Below, piece after piece: positions 55,540-64,000 of a stretch of DNA of 64,000 nt. The DNA is from Streptomyces sp. TS71-3 (GTDB lineage Bacteria > Actinomycetota > Actinomycetes > Streptomycetales > Streptomycetaceae), in NCBI RefSeq assembly GCF_018327685.1, contig NZ_BNEL01000003.1, positions 1,674,001-1,738,000 of the forward strand. The letters run 5' to 3'. The stretch's first letter is position 1. Each line of letters opens with the position of its first letter. A program made the translations under genes and the position numbers. The notes below the pieces were generated by a model. It was given only the letters and a program-made list of their open reading frames with translations, had not been told where the DNA came from and searched no databases.

Positions 55540-58500
55540 ATGCCGGCAATGAAGGAAATCGCTGTCGTCGGGATGTCCTGCCGGTTGCCGATGGCGTCGG
55601 ACCCGGAATCATTCTGGAAACTCCTGAGCGCCGGGGAAAGCGGGCTCACCGAGGGCCCTGACGGCCGCCGTGGCGGTTTTCTCGACGGCGTCGGCGATTT
55701 CGACGCGGCCTTTTTCGGGGTGTCGCCGCGCGAGGCGGCCGTCATGGACCCGCAGCAGCGGCTCGTCCTGGAACTCGCCTGGGAGGCGCTGGAGGACGCC
55801 GGCATCGTGCCCGCCGCGCTGCGCGGCAGCCGCACCGCCGTCTTCGTCGGCGCGCTCCGCGACGACTACGCGAACCTGCTGTACCAGCACGGCACCGAGG
55901 CGATCACCCAGCACACCATGACCGGCCTGAACCGGGGGATCATCGCCAACCGGGTCTCCTACTTCCTCGATCTGCACGGCCCGAGCCTCACCCTCGACAC
56001 CGCGCAGTCGTCCTCGCTGGTCGCCGTCCACCTGGCCTGCGAGAGCCTGCGCAGCGGAGAGGCGGACACCGCGCTCGCCGCCGGCGTCAACCTGAACGTC
56101 CTGCCCGAGAACACGGTGACCGAGGAGCGGTTCGGTGCGCTGTCGCCGGACGGCGAGAGCTACGCGTTCGACTCCCGGGCCAACGGCTTCGTGCCCGGCG
56201 AGGGCGGCGGCGTGGTCGTCCTCAAGCCGCTGGAGCGCGCGCTCGCCGACGGCGACCGCATCCACGGCGTGATCCTCGCCGGCGCCGTCAACAACGACGG
56301 CGCCACCGCCTCGCTCACCGTGCCCGGCGGCGCCGCACAGGAGCAGGTCGTCCGCCTGGCGTACGAGCGCGCCGGGGTGGATCCGAGCGCCGTGCAGTAC
56401 GTGGAGGCGCACGGCACCGGCACCTCCGTCGGCGACCCCATCGAGGCGGCGGCACTCGGTGCGGTGCTCGGCGCCGGGCGCCCGGCGGACGACCCCCTGC
56501 TGATCGGCTCGGCCAAGACCAACGTCGGGCACCTGGAGGCCGCCGCCGGCATGGCCGGGCTGCTCAAGGTGCTGCTCGGCATCCGGCACCGGCAGCTGCC
56601 GGCCAGCCGCAACTTCACCGCGCCCAACCCCGCGATCCCGCTGGCCCGGCTGCGCCTCGCCGTCCAGCGCGAGCTGTCCGGGTGGCCGCACCCCGACCGC
56701 CCGCTCCTCGCGGGGGTCAGCTCCTTCGGCATGGGGGGCACCAACGCCCACCTCGTCCTGGCCGAAGGACCCGGAGCCGTCCCCGCCCGCCCGTCGAGCA
56801 CACGCAGGATGCCCCCCGTCATCCTTCCGTGGCCGGTCTCCGGGCGTGGCGGGGACGCCCTACGCGCCCAGGCGGGCCGGCTGCACGACCTGGCCGCCCG
56901 CGACGGCGCGCCGTCGCCGGCCGACGTCGGATGGTCCCTCGCCGCTACCCGCACCCCGTTCGCCGACCGCGCGGTGGTGCTCGCCGAGGACCGCGACGGG
57001 CTGGTGAAGGGGCTCTCCGCCCTCGCCGGCGGCCGTCCCTCGCCGCACCTGGTGACCGGCTCGGTGCGGCCCGGCCGGCTCGGCGCCGTCTTCACCGGGC
57101 AGGGCAGCCAGCGCACCGGCATGGGCAGCGAACTGCACGCGGCCTTTCCGCGGTACGCCGAGGCGTTCGACGAGGTGTGCGCCGCGCTCGACCCGCTGCT
57201 GCCGCGCCCGCTGCGCGAGGTGATCGACTCCGGCGAGGGCCTGGACGAGACCGGCTTCACGCAGCCCGCCCTGTTCGCCGTGGAGGTGGCCCTGTACCGG
57301 CTTGCCGAATCGTGGGGAGTGCGGTCCGACTTCGTCGCCGGGCACTCCGTCGGCGAGATCGCCGCCGCGCACGTGGCCGGGGTGCTGCCGCTGGCCGGCG
57401 CCGCGCGACTGGTCGCCGCACGCGGGCGGCTGATGCAGGAGCTGCCGGCCGGCGGGGCGATGGCCGCGGTCGAGGCCGCGGAGGAGGAGGTGTCCCGGCT
57501 GCTGGCCGGGCACGAGCACGAGGCCGGCATCGCCGCTGTCAACGGCCCCGCCGCGGTGGTCGTCTCCGGCGCCGCGCGGGTGGTCGAGGCCGTCACCGCC
57601 GAACTGGCCGCGCGCGGGCGCAGGACCAAGCGGTTGCAGGTCTCGCACGCCTTCCACTCCCCGCTGATGGAGCCGGTGCTCGAAAGGTTCCGCGCGGAGC
57701 TGGACGGCCTGGAGTTCCACGAGCCGCGGATCCCCGTCGTCTCCACCGTCACCGGCGTTCTCGCCGCGGCCGGCGAGCTGCGCTCGCCCGGCTACTGGGT
57801 CGAGCAGGTGCGCAGGCCGGTGCGGTTCATGGCGGCGGCCAGGACCCTGGAGGACGAGGGCGTCACCACCTACCTCGAACTCGGGCCGGACGGCGCCTGC
57901 TCGGCGATGGTCGGCGCATCGGTGCGCGACGCCGGTGCGGCCGTGCCGGTGCCGGCCCTCAGGGCGGGCCGCCCGGAGGCGCGGAGCCTGGTGGCCGCGC
58001 TCGCCACGGTGTTCGTGCACGGCGGCGCGGTGGACTTCACGGCCGCGTACGAGGGCACCGGCGCGGGCCGGGTCGACCTGCCCACGTACCCGTTCCAGCG
58101 CAGGCGGTACTGGTTCGACGGCGCCGGGCCGCGGGTTCTGCGCCGGCCGGCCGGGACTTCGGCAACGCCGCAGCGCGGGGCCCAGGCCACCGAAGCCCCC
58201 GCGACCGAAGCCCCCACCACCCAGGCCCCCGTCACCGGGAGCCCCGAGGAAGCGCCGGTTCAGCCGGCCGGCGCCGGCAGCCCCGCCGGGAGCCCCGCCG
58301 CCGTTCCCGAGGCCGAGCGCCGCCGCACCCTCACCGACACCGTCCGCGCCCACACCGCCGCCGTCCTCGGCCAGGAGGAGGCCCAGGGGGTCGGCCTGCA
58401 CGACACCTTCAAGGACCTGGGCTTCGACTCGCTGATGTCGGTCGAGCTGCGGGACGCGCTGGCCGCGGAGACGGGGCTGCGGCTGCCCAGCGGCCTGCTG

Positions 58501-61500
58501 TTCGAGTGCCCCACGCCCGGCGACCTGATCGACCACCTGCTGACCCGGCTGCTCGGCACCGCCCCGGCCGGCGGGGCGGACGCGGTGGACGCTCAGGGGG
58601 CGAACGGCCGCACGGCGGCCGGGGACGGCGACGGCGATCCGGTCGCGATCATCGGCATGGCCTGCCGCTACCCCGGCGGCGTCGCCTCGCCCGAGGACCT
58701 GTGGCGGCTGGTCTCCGACGGCGTCGACGCGATCTCCGGCTTCCCCGGCGACCGCGGCTGGGACCCTGACCTGTACGACCCCGACTCCGAGCGGCCCGGC
58801 CGCAGCCATGTGGACCGCGGCGGGTTCCTGCACGACGCGGGCGAGTTCGACGCGGCGTTCTTCGGCATCTCGCCGCGCGAGGCACTGGGCATGGACCCCC
58901 AGCAGCGGCTGCTGCTGGAGACGGCATGGGAGGCGGTCGAGCGCGCGGGCCTCGACCCGCGCTCGCTGCACGGCAGCCGCACCGGCGTCTTCGTCGGCGG
59001 GACCGCCCTCGACTACGGCCCGCGCATGCACGAGACGGGCCACGGCGTGGACGGCCACGTCCTCACCGGCAGCACCGCCAGCGTGATGTCCGGACGCATC
59101 GCCTACCAGCTGGGGCTGCTCGGCCCCGCCATCACCGTGGACACGGCGTGCTCGTCGTCGCTCGTGGCGCTGCACATGGCGGTGCGCTCGCTGCGCTCCG
59201 GCGAGTCGTCCCTGGCGCTCGCGGGCGGCGCCGCGGTGATGTCGGGGCCCGGCATGTTCGTGGAGTTCTCCCGGCAGCGGGGGCTGGCCGCCGACGGCCG
59301 CAGCAAGTCCTTCGCGGCGGCCGCGGACGGCACCTCCTGGTCGGAGGGCGTCGGGATCCTGCTCGTCGAGCGGCTCTCCGACGCCCGCCGGGGCGGCCAC
59401 CGGGTGCTCGGCGTCATCCGCGGCACCGCGATCAACCAGGACGGCGCCTCCAACGGCCTCACCGCCCCCAACGGCCGCTCCCAGGAACGGGTGATCCGCC
59501 AGGCGCTCGCCGACGCCCGCCTCACCGCCGGGGACGTCGACGCCGTCGAGGCGCACGGCACCGGCACCACCCTCGGCGACCCCATCGAGGCCGAGGCCGT
59601 GATCGCCACCTACGGGCAGGACCGCGAGGGCACCGAGCCGGTGTACCTCGGGTCGCTGAAGTCGAACATCGGGCACGCGCAGGCGGCGGCGGGTGTGGGC
59701 GGCCTGATCAAGATGGTGGAGGCGATGCGCCACGCCGCCCTGCCGCGCACGCTGCACGTGGACGAGCCCACCGGGCACGTCGACTGGTCCGCGGGCTCCG
59801 CGCACCTGCTCACCGAGGCCCGACCGTGGCCCGAGACCGGCCGCCCCCGGCGGGCCGCCGTCTCGTCGTTCGGCATCAGCGGCACCAACGCGCACGTCAT
59901 CGTCGAGCAGGGCGATCCGGAACCGGCCCCCGCGGTCTCCGAGGTGGCCGCTCCCGTGCCGTGGGTGGTCTCCGCCCGGGACGGCGGGGCGTTGCGTGCC
60001 CAGGCCGGGCGGCTCCGCGACCACCTGCGCGGGCCGGCCGGACGGGACCTGGCCGGTGTCGGCCTCGCGCTGGCCGCCACCCGGACCGCGTTCGAGGAAC
60101 GGGCCGTGGTCACCGGCACCGCGGCGGCCGACCTGCTGGCCGGGCTCGACGCGCTCGCGGCCGGCCAGCACCACCCGGGCCTGGTGCGCGGCAGCGCCGC
60201 CCGGCCCGGCCGGACGGCGGCGCTGTTCACCGGCCAGGGGGCGCAGTACGCCGGCATGGGCCGCGAGCTGTACGCCGCCTTCCCGGTCTTCGCCACGGCT
60301 CTGGACGCGCTCTGCGCCGAGCTCGACCCCTACCTGGACAGGCCGCTGCGTGCGGTGATGTTCGACGAGGACGCCGGGGCCGCCGGGGCGGCGGGCGGGC
60401 TGCTCGGCCAGACCGCCTACGCCCAGCCCGCCCTGTTCGCCGTCGAGGTCGCCCTCTACCGGCTGCTCGAACACCACGGGATGACCCCGGACTTCGTCGC
60501 CGGCCACTCGATCGGCGAGCTGGCCGCCGCCCATGTCGCCGGCCTCTGGCCGGTCGCTGACGCGGCCCGGCTGGTCGCCGTGCGCGGCCGGCTGATGCAG
60601 GCCGCGCGGGCCGGCGGGGCCATGGTCGCGATCCAGGCGAGCGAGGCGGAGATCACCGCGTCCCTCGGGGACCGGGGCGGCCTCGCCGGGCAGGTCGCCG
60701 TCGCGGCCGTCAACGCCCCCGACTCCGTCGTCGTGTCCGGCGACACCGACGCCGTCACCGCGCTGGCCGCCGAGTGGGCGGCCCGCGGCCGCAGGCAGCG
60801 CAGACTCACCGTCAGCCACGCCTTCCACTCGCCCCATATGGACGAGGTGCTGGAGGAGTTCCGGGCGACCGCCGCCGCGCTCACCTACCAGGTGCCGCAC
60901 ATCCCCCTGGTGTCGACCCTCACCGGCCGGCTCGCCACCGCGGACGAGCTGCGCTCCCCGGACTACTGGACACGGCAGCTCCGCGGCACCGTCCGCTTCG
61001 CCGACGCCGCCCGCACCCTGAACGAGCAGGGCGCCACGGTGTTCGTCGAGTGCGGCCCCGACGCGGTGCTGTCGGCGCTCGCCGGCCGGCCCGGCGCGGG
61101 GGGAGCCGACGTGGACGGGTCTCCCGCGGTGGGGGCCCTCACGGATGGTTCCCCCGCCGAGCCGTCCTCCACGGGCAAGCCCGGCACCGACGGAGCCTCC
61201 GCCGCCCGGCCCGCCCTCGCCGTGCCCTTGCTGCGCCGGGGCAGGCCCGAGGCGGCGACCCTGGTCACGGCCCTCGGCAGTGCCTACGCGGCCGGTGCCC
61301 CACTCGACGTCGCCTCCTTCTTCCCGGGCGCCACCGCGGCCGAACTGCCCACCTACGCCTTCCAGCGCGAGCGCTTCTGGCTGGCCCCGGGGACCGCGGG
61401 CGACCCGCGCCACCTGGGACTGGCCGCGTCCGGGCACCCGCTGCTCGGCGCCGTGGTCGACGTGGCCGGGCGCGACGAGTCCGTGCTCACCGGCCGCCTC

Positions 61501-64000
61501 TCGCCCGCCGACCAGCCGTGGCTGGCCGACCACGTCGTCGGCGGCACCGTCCTCGTCCCGGCGACGGCCTTCCTGGAGCTGGCCGTCGCCGCCGGCGACC
61601 GGGTGCGGGCCCCGCACGTGGCCGAACTGACCCTTCAGGCGCCCCTCGCCGTCGCCGCCGACCGGGCTGCGCAGGTCCAGATCACGGTCGGCGCGCCGGA
61701 CGCGTCCGGCGCCCGCCCCTTCACCGTGCACGCACGCCCCGACACCGGCGACGCCCCCGCGGAGGAGTGGACGCGGCACGCCTCGGGGAACCTCGTCACC
61801 ACCGTGCCCGAGACCGCGGGCGCGGACGGCGCTGAGCCCGGAGTGCCCCGGCAGTGGCCGCCGGCCGGCGCACGGCCCGAGCCGGTCACGGACGTCTACG
61901 AACGGCTCGCCGCCGCCGGATACGACTACGGCCCGGCCTTCCGGGGCCTGACGGCACTGTGGCGCGGTGCCGACGGGGACCTGTTCGCGGAGGTGCGGCT
62001 GCCCGAGGCACAGCACGAGGCAGCCGCGCACTTCGTCATCCACCCGGCGCTGTTCGACGCCGTGCTCCACCCGCTCGTCCTCCATGCCGCACGGGACACG
62101 GCGCAGGGCGAGATCCGGCTGCCGTTCCTGTGGGCGGGGCTGGCCGTGCACGCCGCCGGGGCGACGGCGCTGCGGGTGCGGATCTCCGCCGACACTGCGG
62201 CGGGCACCGCCGCCCTCACCCTCGCCGACAGCGCGGGCGAGCCCGTCGCCTCCGTCTCCTCGCTGGTGCTGCGGCCGGTCGCCCGCGAACGGCTCGCCCG
62301 CACGCCCGGCGGGCGCGATCCGCTGTACGCGCTGCGCTGGCCCGCCGTTCCCGCCCCGGCCGCCGGCACCGGCCAGGACCCGGCCGCCTGGGCCGAGTTG
62401 ACGGCCGACGACCCGGATCTCTCCGCGGTGCACGGCGCGGCGACGGTCGTCCTGCGCGTCGCGGCCGGGGGGACGGGTGACGGACAGCCCGGTGGGCCGA
62501 CGGCCGCCGGGCCTGCCGACGGCCCGGCGGAGCGGGTGCTGCGGCTGGTACAGCAGTGGCTGGCCGACGAGCGGTTCGCCGAGAGCCGCCTCGCCGTGGT
62601 CACCACGCGTGCCGTCGCCGTGCTGCCCGGGGAGGACGTGCCCGGCCTGGCCGCCGCGCCCGTGTGGGGCCTGGTCCGCTCGGCCCAGTCCGAGCAGCCG
62701 GGCCGGCTGGTGCTGGTGGACCTGGACGAGGCGGCCGCGCCGGCGGAGCCGGGCGAGGCTTCCGAGCCGGGCGAGCCGGACGCCCCGGCCGGGGAAGCCT
62801 TTCTCGCGGCAGCGCTCGCCCTCGGCGAGCCGCAGGTCGCCGTCCGCGGCGGCGCGCTCCACGTGCCGCGCCTGACGACGGTGTCCGCGGACACCCCCGG
62901 GCCCGTACCCGCCTCCGCGTCCGCGCCCGCCCCCGCGCCCGCCGAAGGCGCCACAGCGCCCCAGGACGCTCCGGCCGCCGGCCCCTCCGCCACCGGCACT
63001 TCGGTTCTCGACCCCGACGGCACCGTCCTCATCACCGGCGGTACCGGGGGCCTCGGCGCGCTGCTGGCCCGGCATCTGGTGACCGCCCACGGAGTGCGCC
63101 ACCTGCTGCTCGCCAGCCGCCGCGGCGCGGACGCCCCGGGCGCCCGTGAACTGGCGGCGGAGCTGCGCGAGCTGGGCGCCGAGGTGACGGTGGCCGCCGC
63201 CGACGCCGCCGACCGCGCGGCACTCGCGGCACTGCTGGCGTCGGTACCGGCCGAGCACCCGCTGACCGCCGTCGTGCACACCGCGGGCGTCCTCGACGAC
63301 GCGACCGTCCCGTCCCTCACGCCCGAGCGGCTGCGCGCCGTGCTGCGGCCCAAGACGGACGCCGCCCGGCACCTCCACGAGCTGACGCGGGACCACCCGC
63401 CGGCCGCCTTCGTGCTGTTCTCCTCCGTCTCCGGCCTCGTGGGCACCCCCGGCCAGGCCAACTACGCCGCGGCCAACACCGGCCTGGACGCCCTCGCGGC
63501 CCACCGCCGCGCCCACGGGCTGCCCGCCGTCTCCCTCGCCTGGGGCCTGTGGGACGGCAGCCACGGCATGGGCGCGACGCTCGGCGAGGCGGACCTCGGG
63601 CGCTGGGCCCGCGCGGGCTTCGCCCCGCTCGCCCCCGAGCAGGGCCTCGCCCTCTTCGACCGCGCGCTGGCGGGCGGCGACGACGCCCTGCTCGTACCGG
63701 CACGCCTGAATCCGGCCGGGCCGCGCACGGAGACCGGTCCGATGCCCGCGGTCCTGCGCGGCCTGGCCGGCCCCACCGCCCCCGCGCGCCGCACGGTCAC
63801 ACCATCGGGCGCCGCCGGCGGCGACTCCGCGTGGGCCGCTCGCATCGCCGCCCTGCCCGCCGACGAGCAGCGGACCGAGGTGCTCGACCTGGTCCGCACC
63901 GTCACCGCCGAGGTGCTCGGCCACCCGGGCATGACCTCCGTCGCCGGCGAGCAGGCGTTCAAGGACATCGGCCTGGACTCCCTCGGCGGTGTCGAGCTCC
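55540..64000 (+). CDS. Modular type I polyketide synthase, loading module plus first extension module, truncated by the window
   Basis: 2820 residues visible. Start ATG 55540, with GGGGGT upstream; ATG 55549 is also possible. Loading module: KS-Q with Gln156 replacing the active Cys (DTAQSSS) and His291 and His331 kept; AT with GHSVGE and HAFHS, predicting malonyl-CoA; ACP Ser964 (GFDSL). Decarboxylation should give an acetyl starter. Module 1: KS with Cys1204 (DTACSSS); AT with GHSIGE and HAFHS (malonyl); DH with [10 protein letters not shown] and DAVLH; no ER; KR with TGGTGGLG, an LDD motif (B-type) and catalytic NYAAAN; ACP Ser2814 at the window edge. Module 1 should therefore leave a trans double bond. 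Confidence 0.95.
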   Translation, partial: MPAMKEIAVVGMSCRLPMASDPESFWKLLSAGESGLTEGPDGRRGGFLDGVGDFDAAFFGVSPREAAVMDPQQRLVLELAWEALEDAGIVPAALRGSRTAVFVGALRDDYANLLYQHGTEAITQHTMTGLNRGIIANRVSYFLDLHGPSLTLDTAQSSSLVAVHLACESLRSGEADTALAAGVNLNVLPENTVTEERFGALSPDGESYAFDSRANGFVPGEGGGVVVLKPLERALADGDRIHGVILAGAVNNDGATASLTVPGGAAQEQVVRLAYERAGVDPSAVQYVEAHGTGTSVGDPIEAAALGAVLGAGRPADDPLLIGSAKTNVGHLEAAAGMAGLLKVLLGIRHRQLPASRNFTAPNPAIPLARLRLAVQRELSGWPHPDRPLLAGVSSFGMGGTNAHLVLAEGPGAVPARPSSTRRMPPVILPWPVSGRGGDALRAQAGRLHDLAARDGAPSPADVGWSLAATRTPFADRAVVLAEDRDGLVKGLSALAGGRPSPHLVTGSVRPGRLGAVFTGQGSQRTGMGSELHAAFPRYAEAFDEVCAALDPLLPRPLREVIDSGEGLDETGFTQPALFAVEVALYRLAESWGVRSDFVAGHSVGEIAAAHVAGVLPLAGAARLVAARGRLMQELPAGGAMAAVEAAEEEVSRLLAGHEHEAGIAAVNGPAAVVVSGAARVVEAVTAELAARGRRTKRLQVSHAFHSPLMEPVLERFRAELDGLEFHEPRIPVVSTVTGVLAAAGELRSPGYWVEQVRRPVRFMAAARTLEDEGVTTYLELGPDGACSAMVGASVRDAGAAVPVPALRAGRPEARSLVAALATVFVHGGAVDFTAAYEGTGAGRVDLPTYPFQRRRYWFDGAGPRVLRRPAGTSATPQRGAQATEAPATEAPTTQAPVTGSPEEAPVQPAGAGSPAGSPAAVPEAERRRTLTDTVRAHTAAVLGQEEAQGVGLHDTFKDLGFDSLMSVELRDALAAETGLRLPSGLLFECPTPGDLIDHLLTRLLGTAPAGGADAVDAQGANGRTAAGDGDGDPVAIIGMACRYPGGVASPEDLWRLVSDGVDAISGFPGDRGWDPDLYDPDSERPGRSHVDRGGFLHDAGEFDAAFFGISPREALGMDPQQRLLLETAWEAVERAGLDPRSLHGSRTGVFVGGTALDYGPRMHETGHGVDGHVLTGSTASVMSGRIAYQLGLLGPAITVDTACSSSLVALHMAVRSLRSGESSLALAGGAAVMSGPGMFVEFSRQRGLAADGRSKSFAAAADGTSWSEGVGILLVERLSDARRGGHRVLGVIRGTAINQDGASNGLTAPNGRSQERVIRQALADARLTAGDVDAVEAHGTGTTLGDPIEAEAVIATYGQDREGTEPVYLGSLKSNIGHAQAAAGVGGLIKMVEAMRHAALPRTLHVDEPTGHVDWSAGSAHLLTEARPWPETGRPRRAAVSSFGISGTNAHVIVEQGDPEPAPAVSEVAAPVPWVVSARDGGALRAQAGRLRDHLRGPAGRDLAGVGLALAATRTAFEERAVVTGTAAADLLAGLDALAAGQHHPGLVRGSAARPGRTAALFTGQGAQYAGMGRELYAAFPVFATALDALCAELDPYLDRPLRAVMFDEDAGAAGAAGGLLGQTAYAQPALFAVEVALYRLLEHHGMTPDFVAGHSIGELAAAHVAGLWPVADAARLVAVRGRLMQAARAGGAMVAIQASEAEITASLGDRGGLAGQVAVAAVNAPDSVVVSGDTDAVTALAAEWAARGRRQRRLTVSHAFHSPHMDEVLEEFRATAAALTYQVPHIPLVSTLTGRLATADELRSPDYWTRQLRGTVRFADAARTLNEQGATVFVECGPDAVLSALAGRPGAGGADVDGSPAVGALTDGSPAEPSSTGKPGTDGASAARPALAVPLLRRGRPEAATLVTALGSAYAAGAPLDVASFFPGATAAELPTYAFQRERFWLAPGTAGDPRHLGLAASGHPLLGAVVDVAGRDESVLTGRLSPADQPWLADHVVGGTVLVPATAFLELAVAAGDRVRAPHVAELTLQAPLAVAADRAAQVQITVGAPDASGARPFTVHARPDTGDAPAEEWTRHASGNLVTTVPETAGADGAEPGVPRQWPPAGARPEPVTDVYERLAAAGYDYGPAFRGLTALWRGADGDLFAEVRLPEAQHEAAAHFVIHPALFDAVLHPLVLHAARDTAQGEIRLPFLWAGLAVHAAGATALRVRISADTAAGTAALTLADSAGEPVASVSSLVLRPVARERLARTPGGRDPLYALRWPAVPAPAAGTGQDPAAWAELTADDPDLSAVHGAATVVLRVAAGGTGDGQPGGPTAAGPADGPAERVLRLVQQWLADERFAESRLAVVTTRAVAVLPGEDVPGLAAAPVWGLVRSAQSEQPGRLVLVDLDEAAAPAEPGEASEPGEPDAPAGEAFLAAALALGEPQVAVRGGALHVPRLTTVSADTPGPVPASASAPAPAPAEGATAPQDAPAAGPSATGTSVLDPDGTVLITGGTGGLGALLARHLVTAHGVRHLLLASRRGADAPGARELAAELRELGAEVTVAAADAADRAALAALLASVPAEHPLTAVVHTAGVLDDATVPSLTPERLRAVLRPKTDAARHLHELTRDHPPAAFVLFSSVSGLVGTPGQANYAAANTGLDALAAHRRAHGLPAVSLAWGLWDGSHGMGATLGEADLGRWARAGFAPLAPEQGLALFDRALAGGDDALLVPARLNPAGPRTETGPMPAVLRGLAGPTAPARRTVTPSGAAGGDSAWAARIAALPADEQRTEVLDLVRTVTAEVLGHPGMTSVAGEQAFKDIGLDSLGGVEL

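Noticed and set aside
56860..63924. A 2354-codon open frame on the minus strand opposite the PKS
   Set aside because: It is a shadow of high-GC codon bias: the plus strand has complete KS, AT, DH, KR and ACP motifs, while the antisense product is Arg/Gly/Pro/His-rich and matches no domain.

Overview
The window is very GC-rich DNA with strong third-position G/C bias, GTG and TTG starts beside GGAGG-type ribosome binding sites, rare TTA codons confined to a few genes, a SARP regulator and a modular type I PKS. It therefore reads as a Streptomyces or close relative, probably from an accessory part of the chromosome. All functions are inferred from sequence motifs read by eye.

1-15.3 kb is catabolic. 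After the 3' end of a molybdenum hydroxylase and two small membrane-protein genes lies a nutrient-uptake and degradation locus: two paralogous SsuA/NMT1-type lipoproteins, one ATPase and one permease, three enolase-superfamily enzymes, an Ldh_2-family dehydrogenase, an iron alcohol dehydrogenase, an aldehyde dehydrogenase and an IclR regulator. Near-identical 17-bp palindromes precede both lipoprotein genes, so the IclR protein probably controls both transcription units.

15.4-19.8 kb holds a trypsin-like protease/NTPase gene followed by a PknG-like kinase fused to a solute-binding-protein-like domain. A 232-bp MITE sits in the protease gene and shifts its frame so that it now runs into the kinase without a stop. 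19.8-25.4 kb is a five-gene operon of an OpuC-type osmoprotectant ABC transporter and a CocE-type hydrolase. 25.6-30.6 kb carries MarR and PEBP genes, a secreted GH62 arabinofuranosidase and a secreted Xaa-Pro dipeptidyl-peptidase, ending in a double terminator.

30.6-64 kb is the left part of a biosynthetic gene cluster that continues beyond the window. A leftward operon (small ORF, FAAL/medium-chain acyl ligase, KAS III, AccB, AccE, AccA) looks like an extender-unit supply line for alkylmalonyl-CoA, with carboxylation by a three-subunit acyl-CoA carboxylase. Next come two copies of a SnoaL-like plus group D flavin monooxygenase pair, a flavin reductase, a class III aminotransferase, two imine-reductase-like enzymes, a P450, an aldehyde dehydrogenase and a Tat-exported flavin amine oxidase. 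Regulators are a large SARP with cyclase-like and AAA domains and four TTA codons, an HxlR and a MerR. The PKS opens with a KS-Q/malonyl-AT/ACP loading module and a KS-AT-DH-KR-ACP first extension module. Together these suggest a polyketide that is aminated, cyclised to an imine, reduced and oxidised, that is, a polyketide alkaloid, possibly with an unusual alkyl branch. No product can be named from this window.
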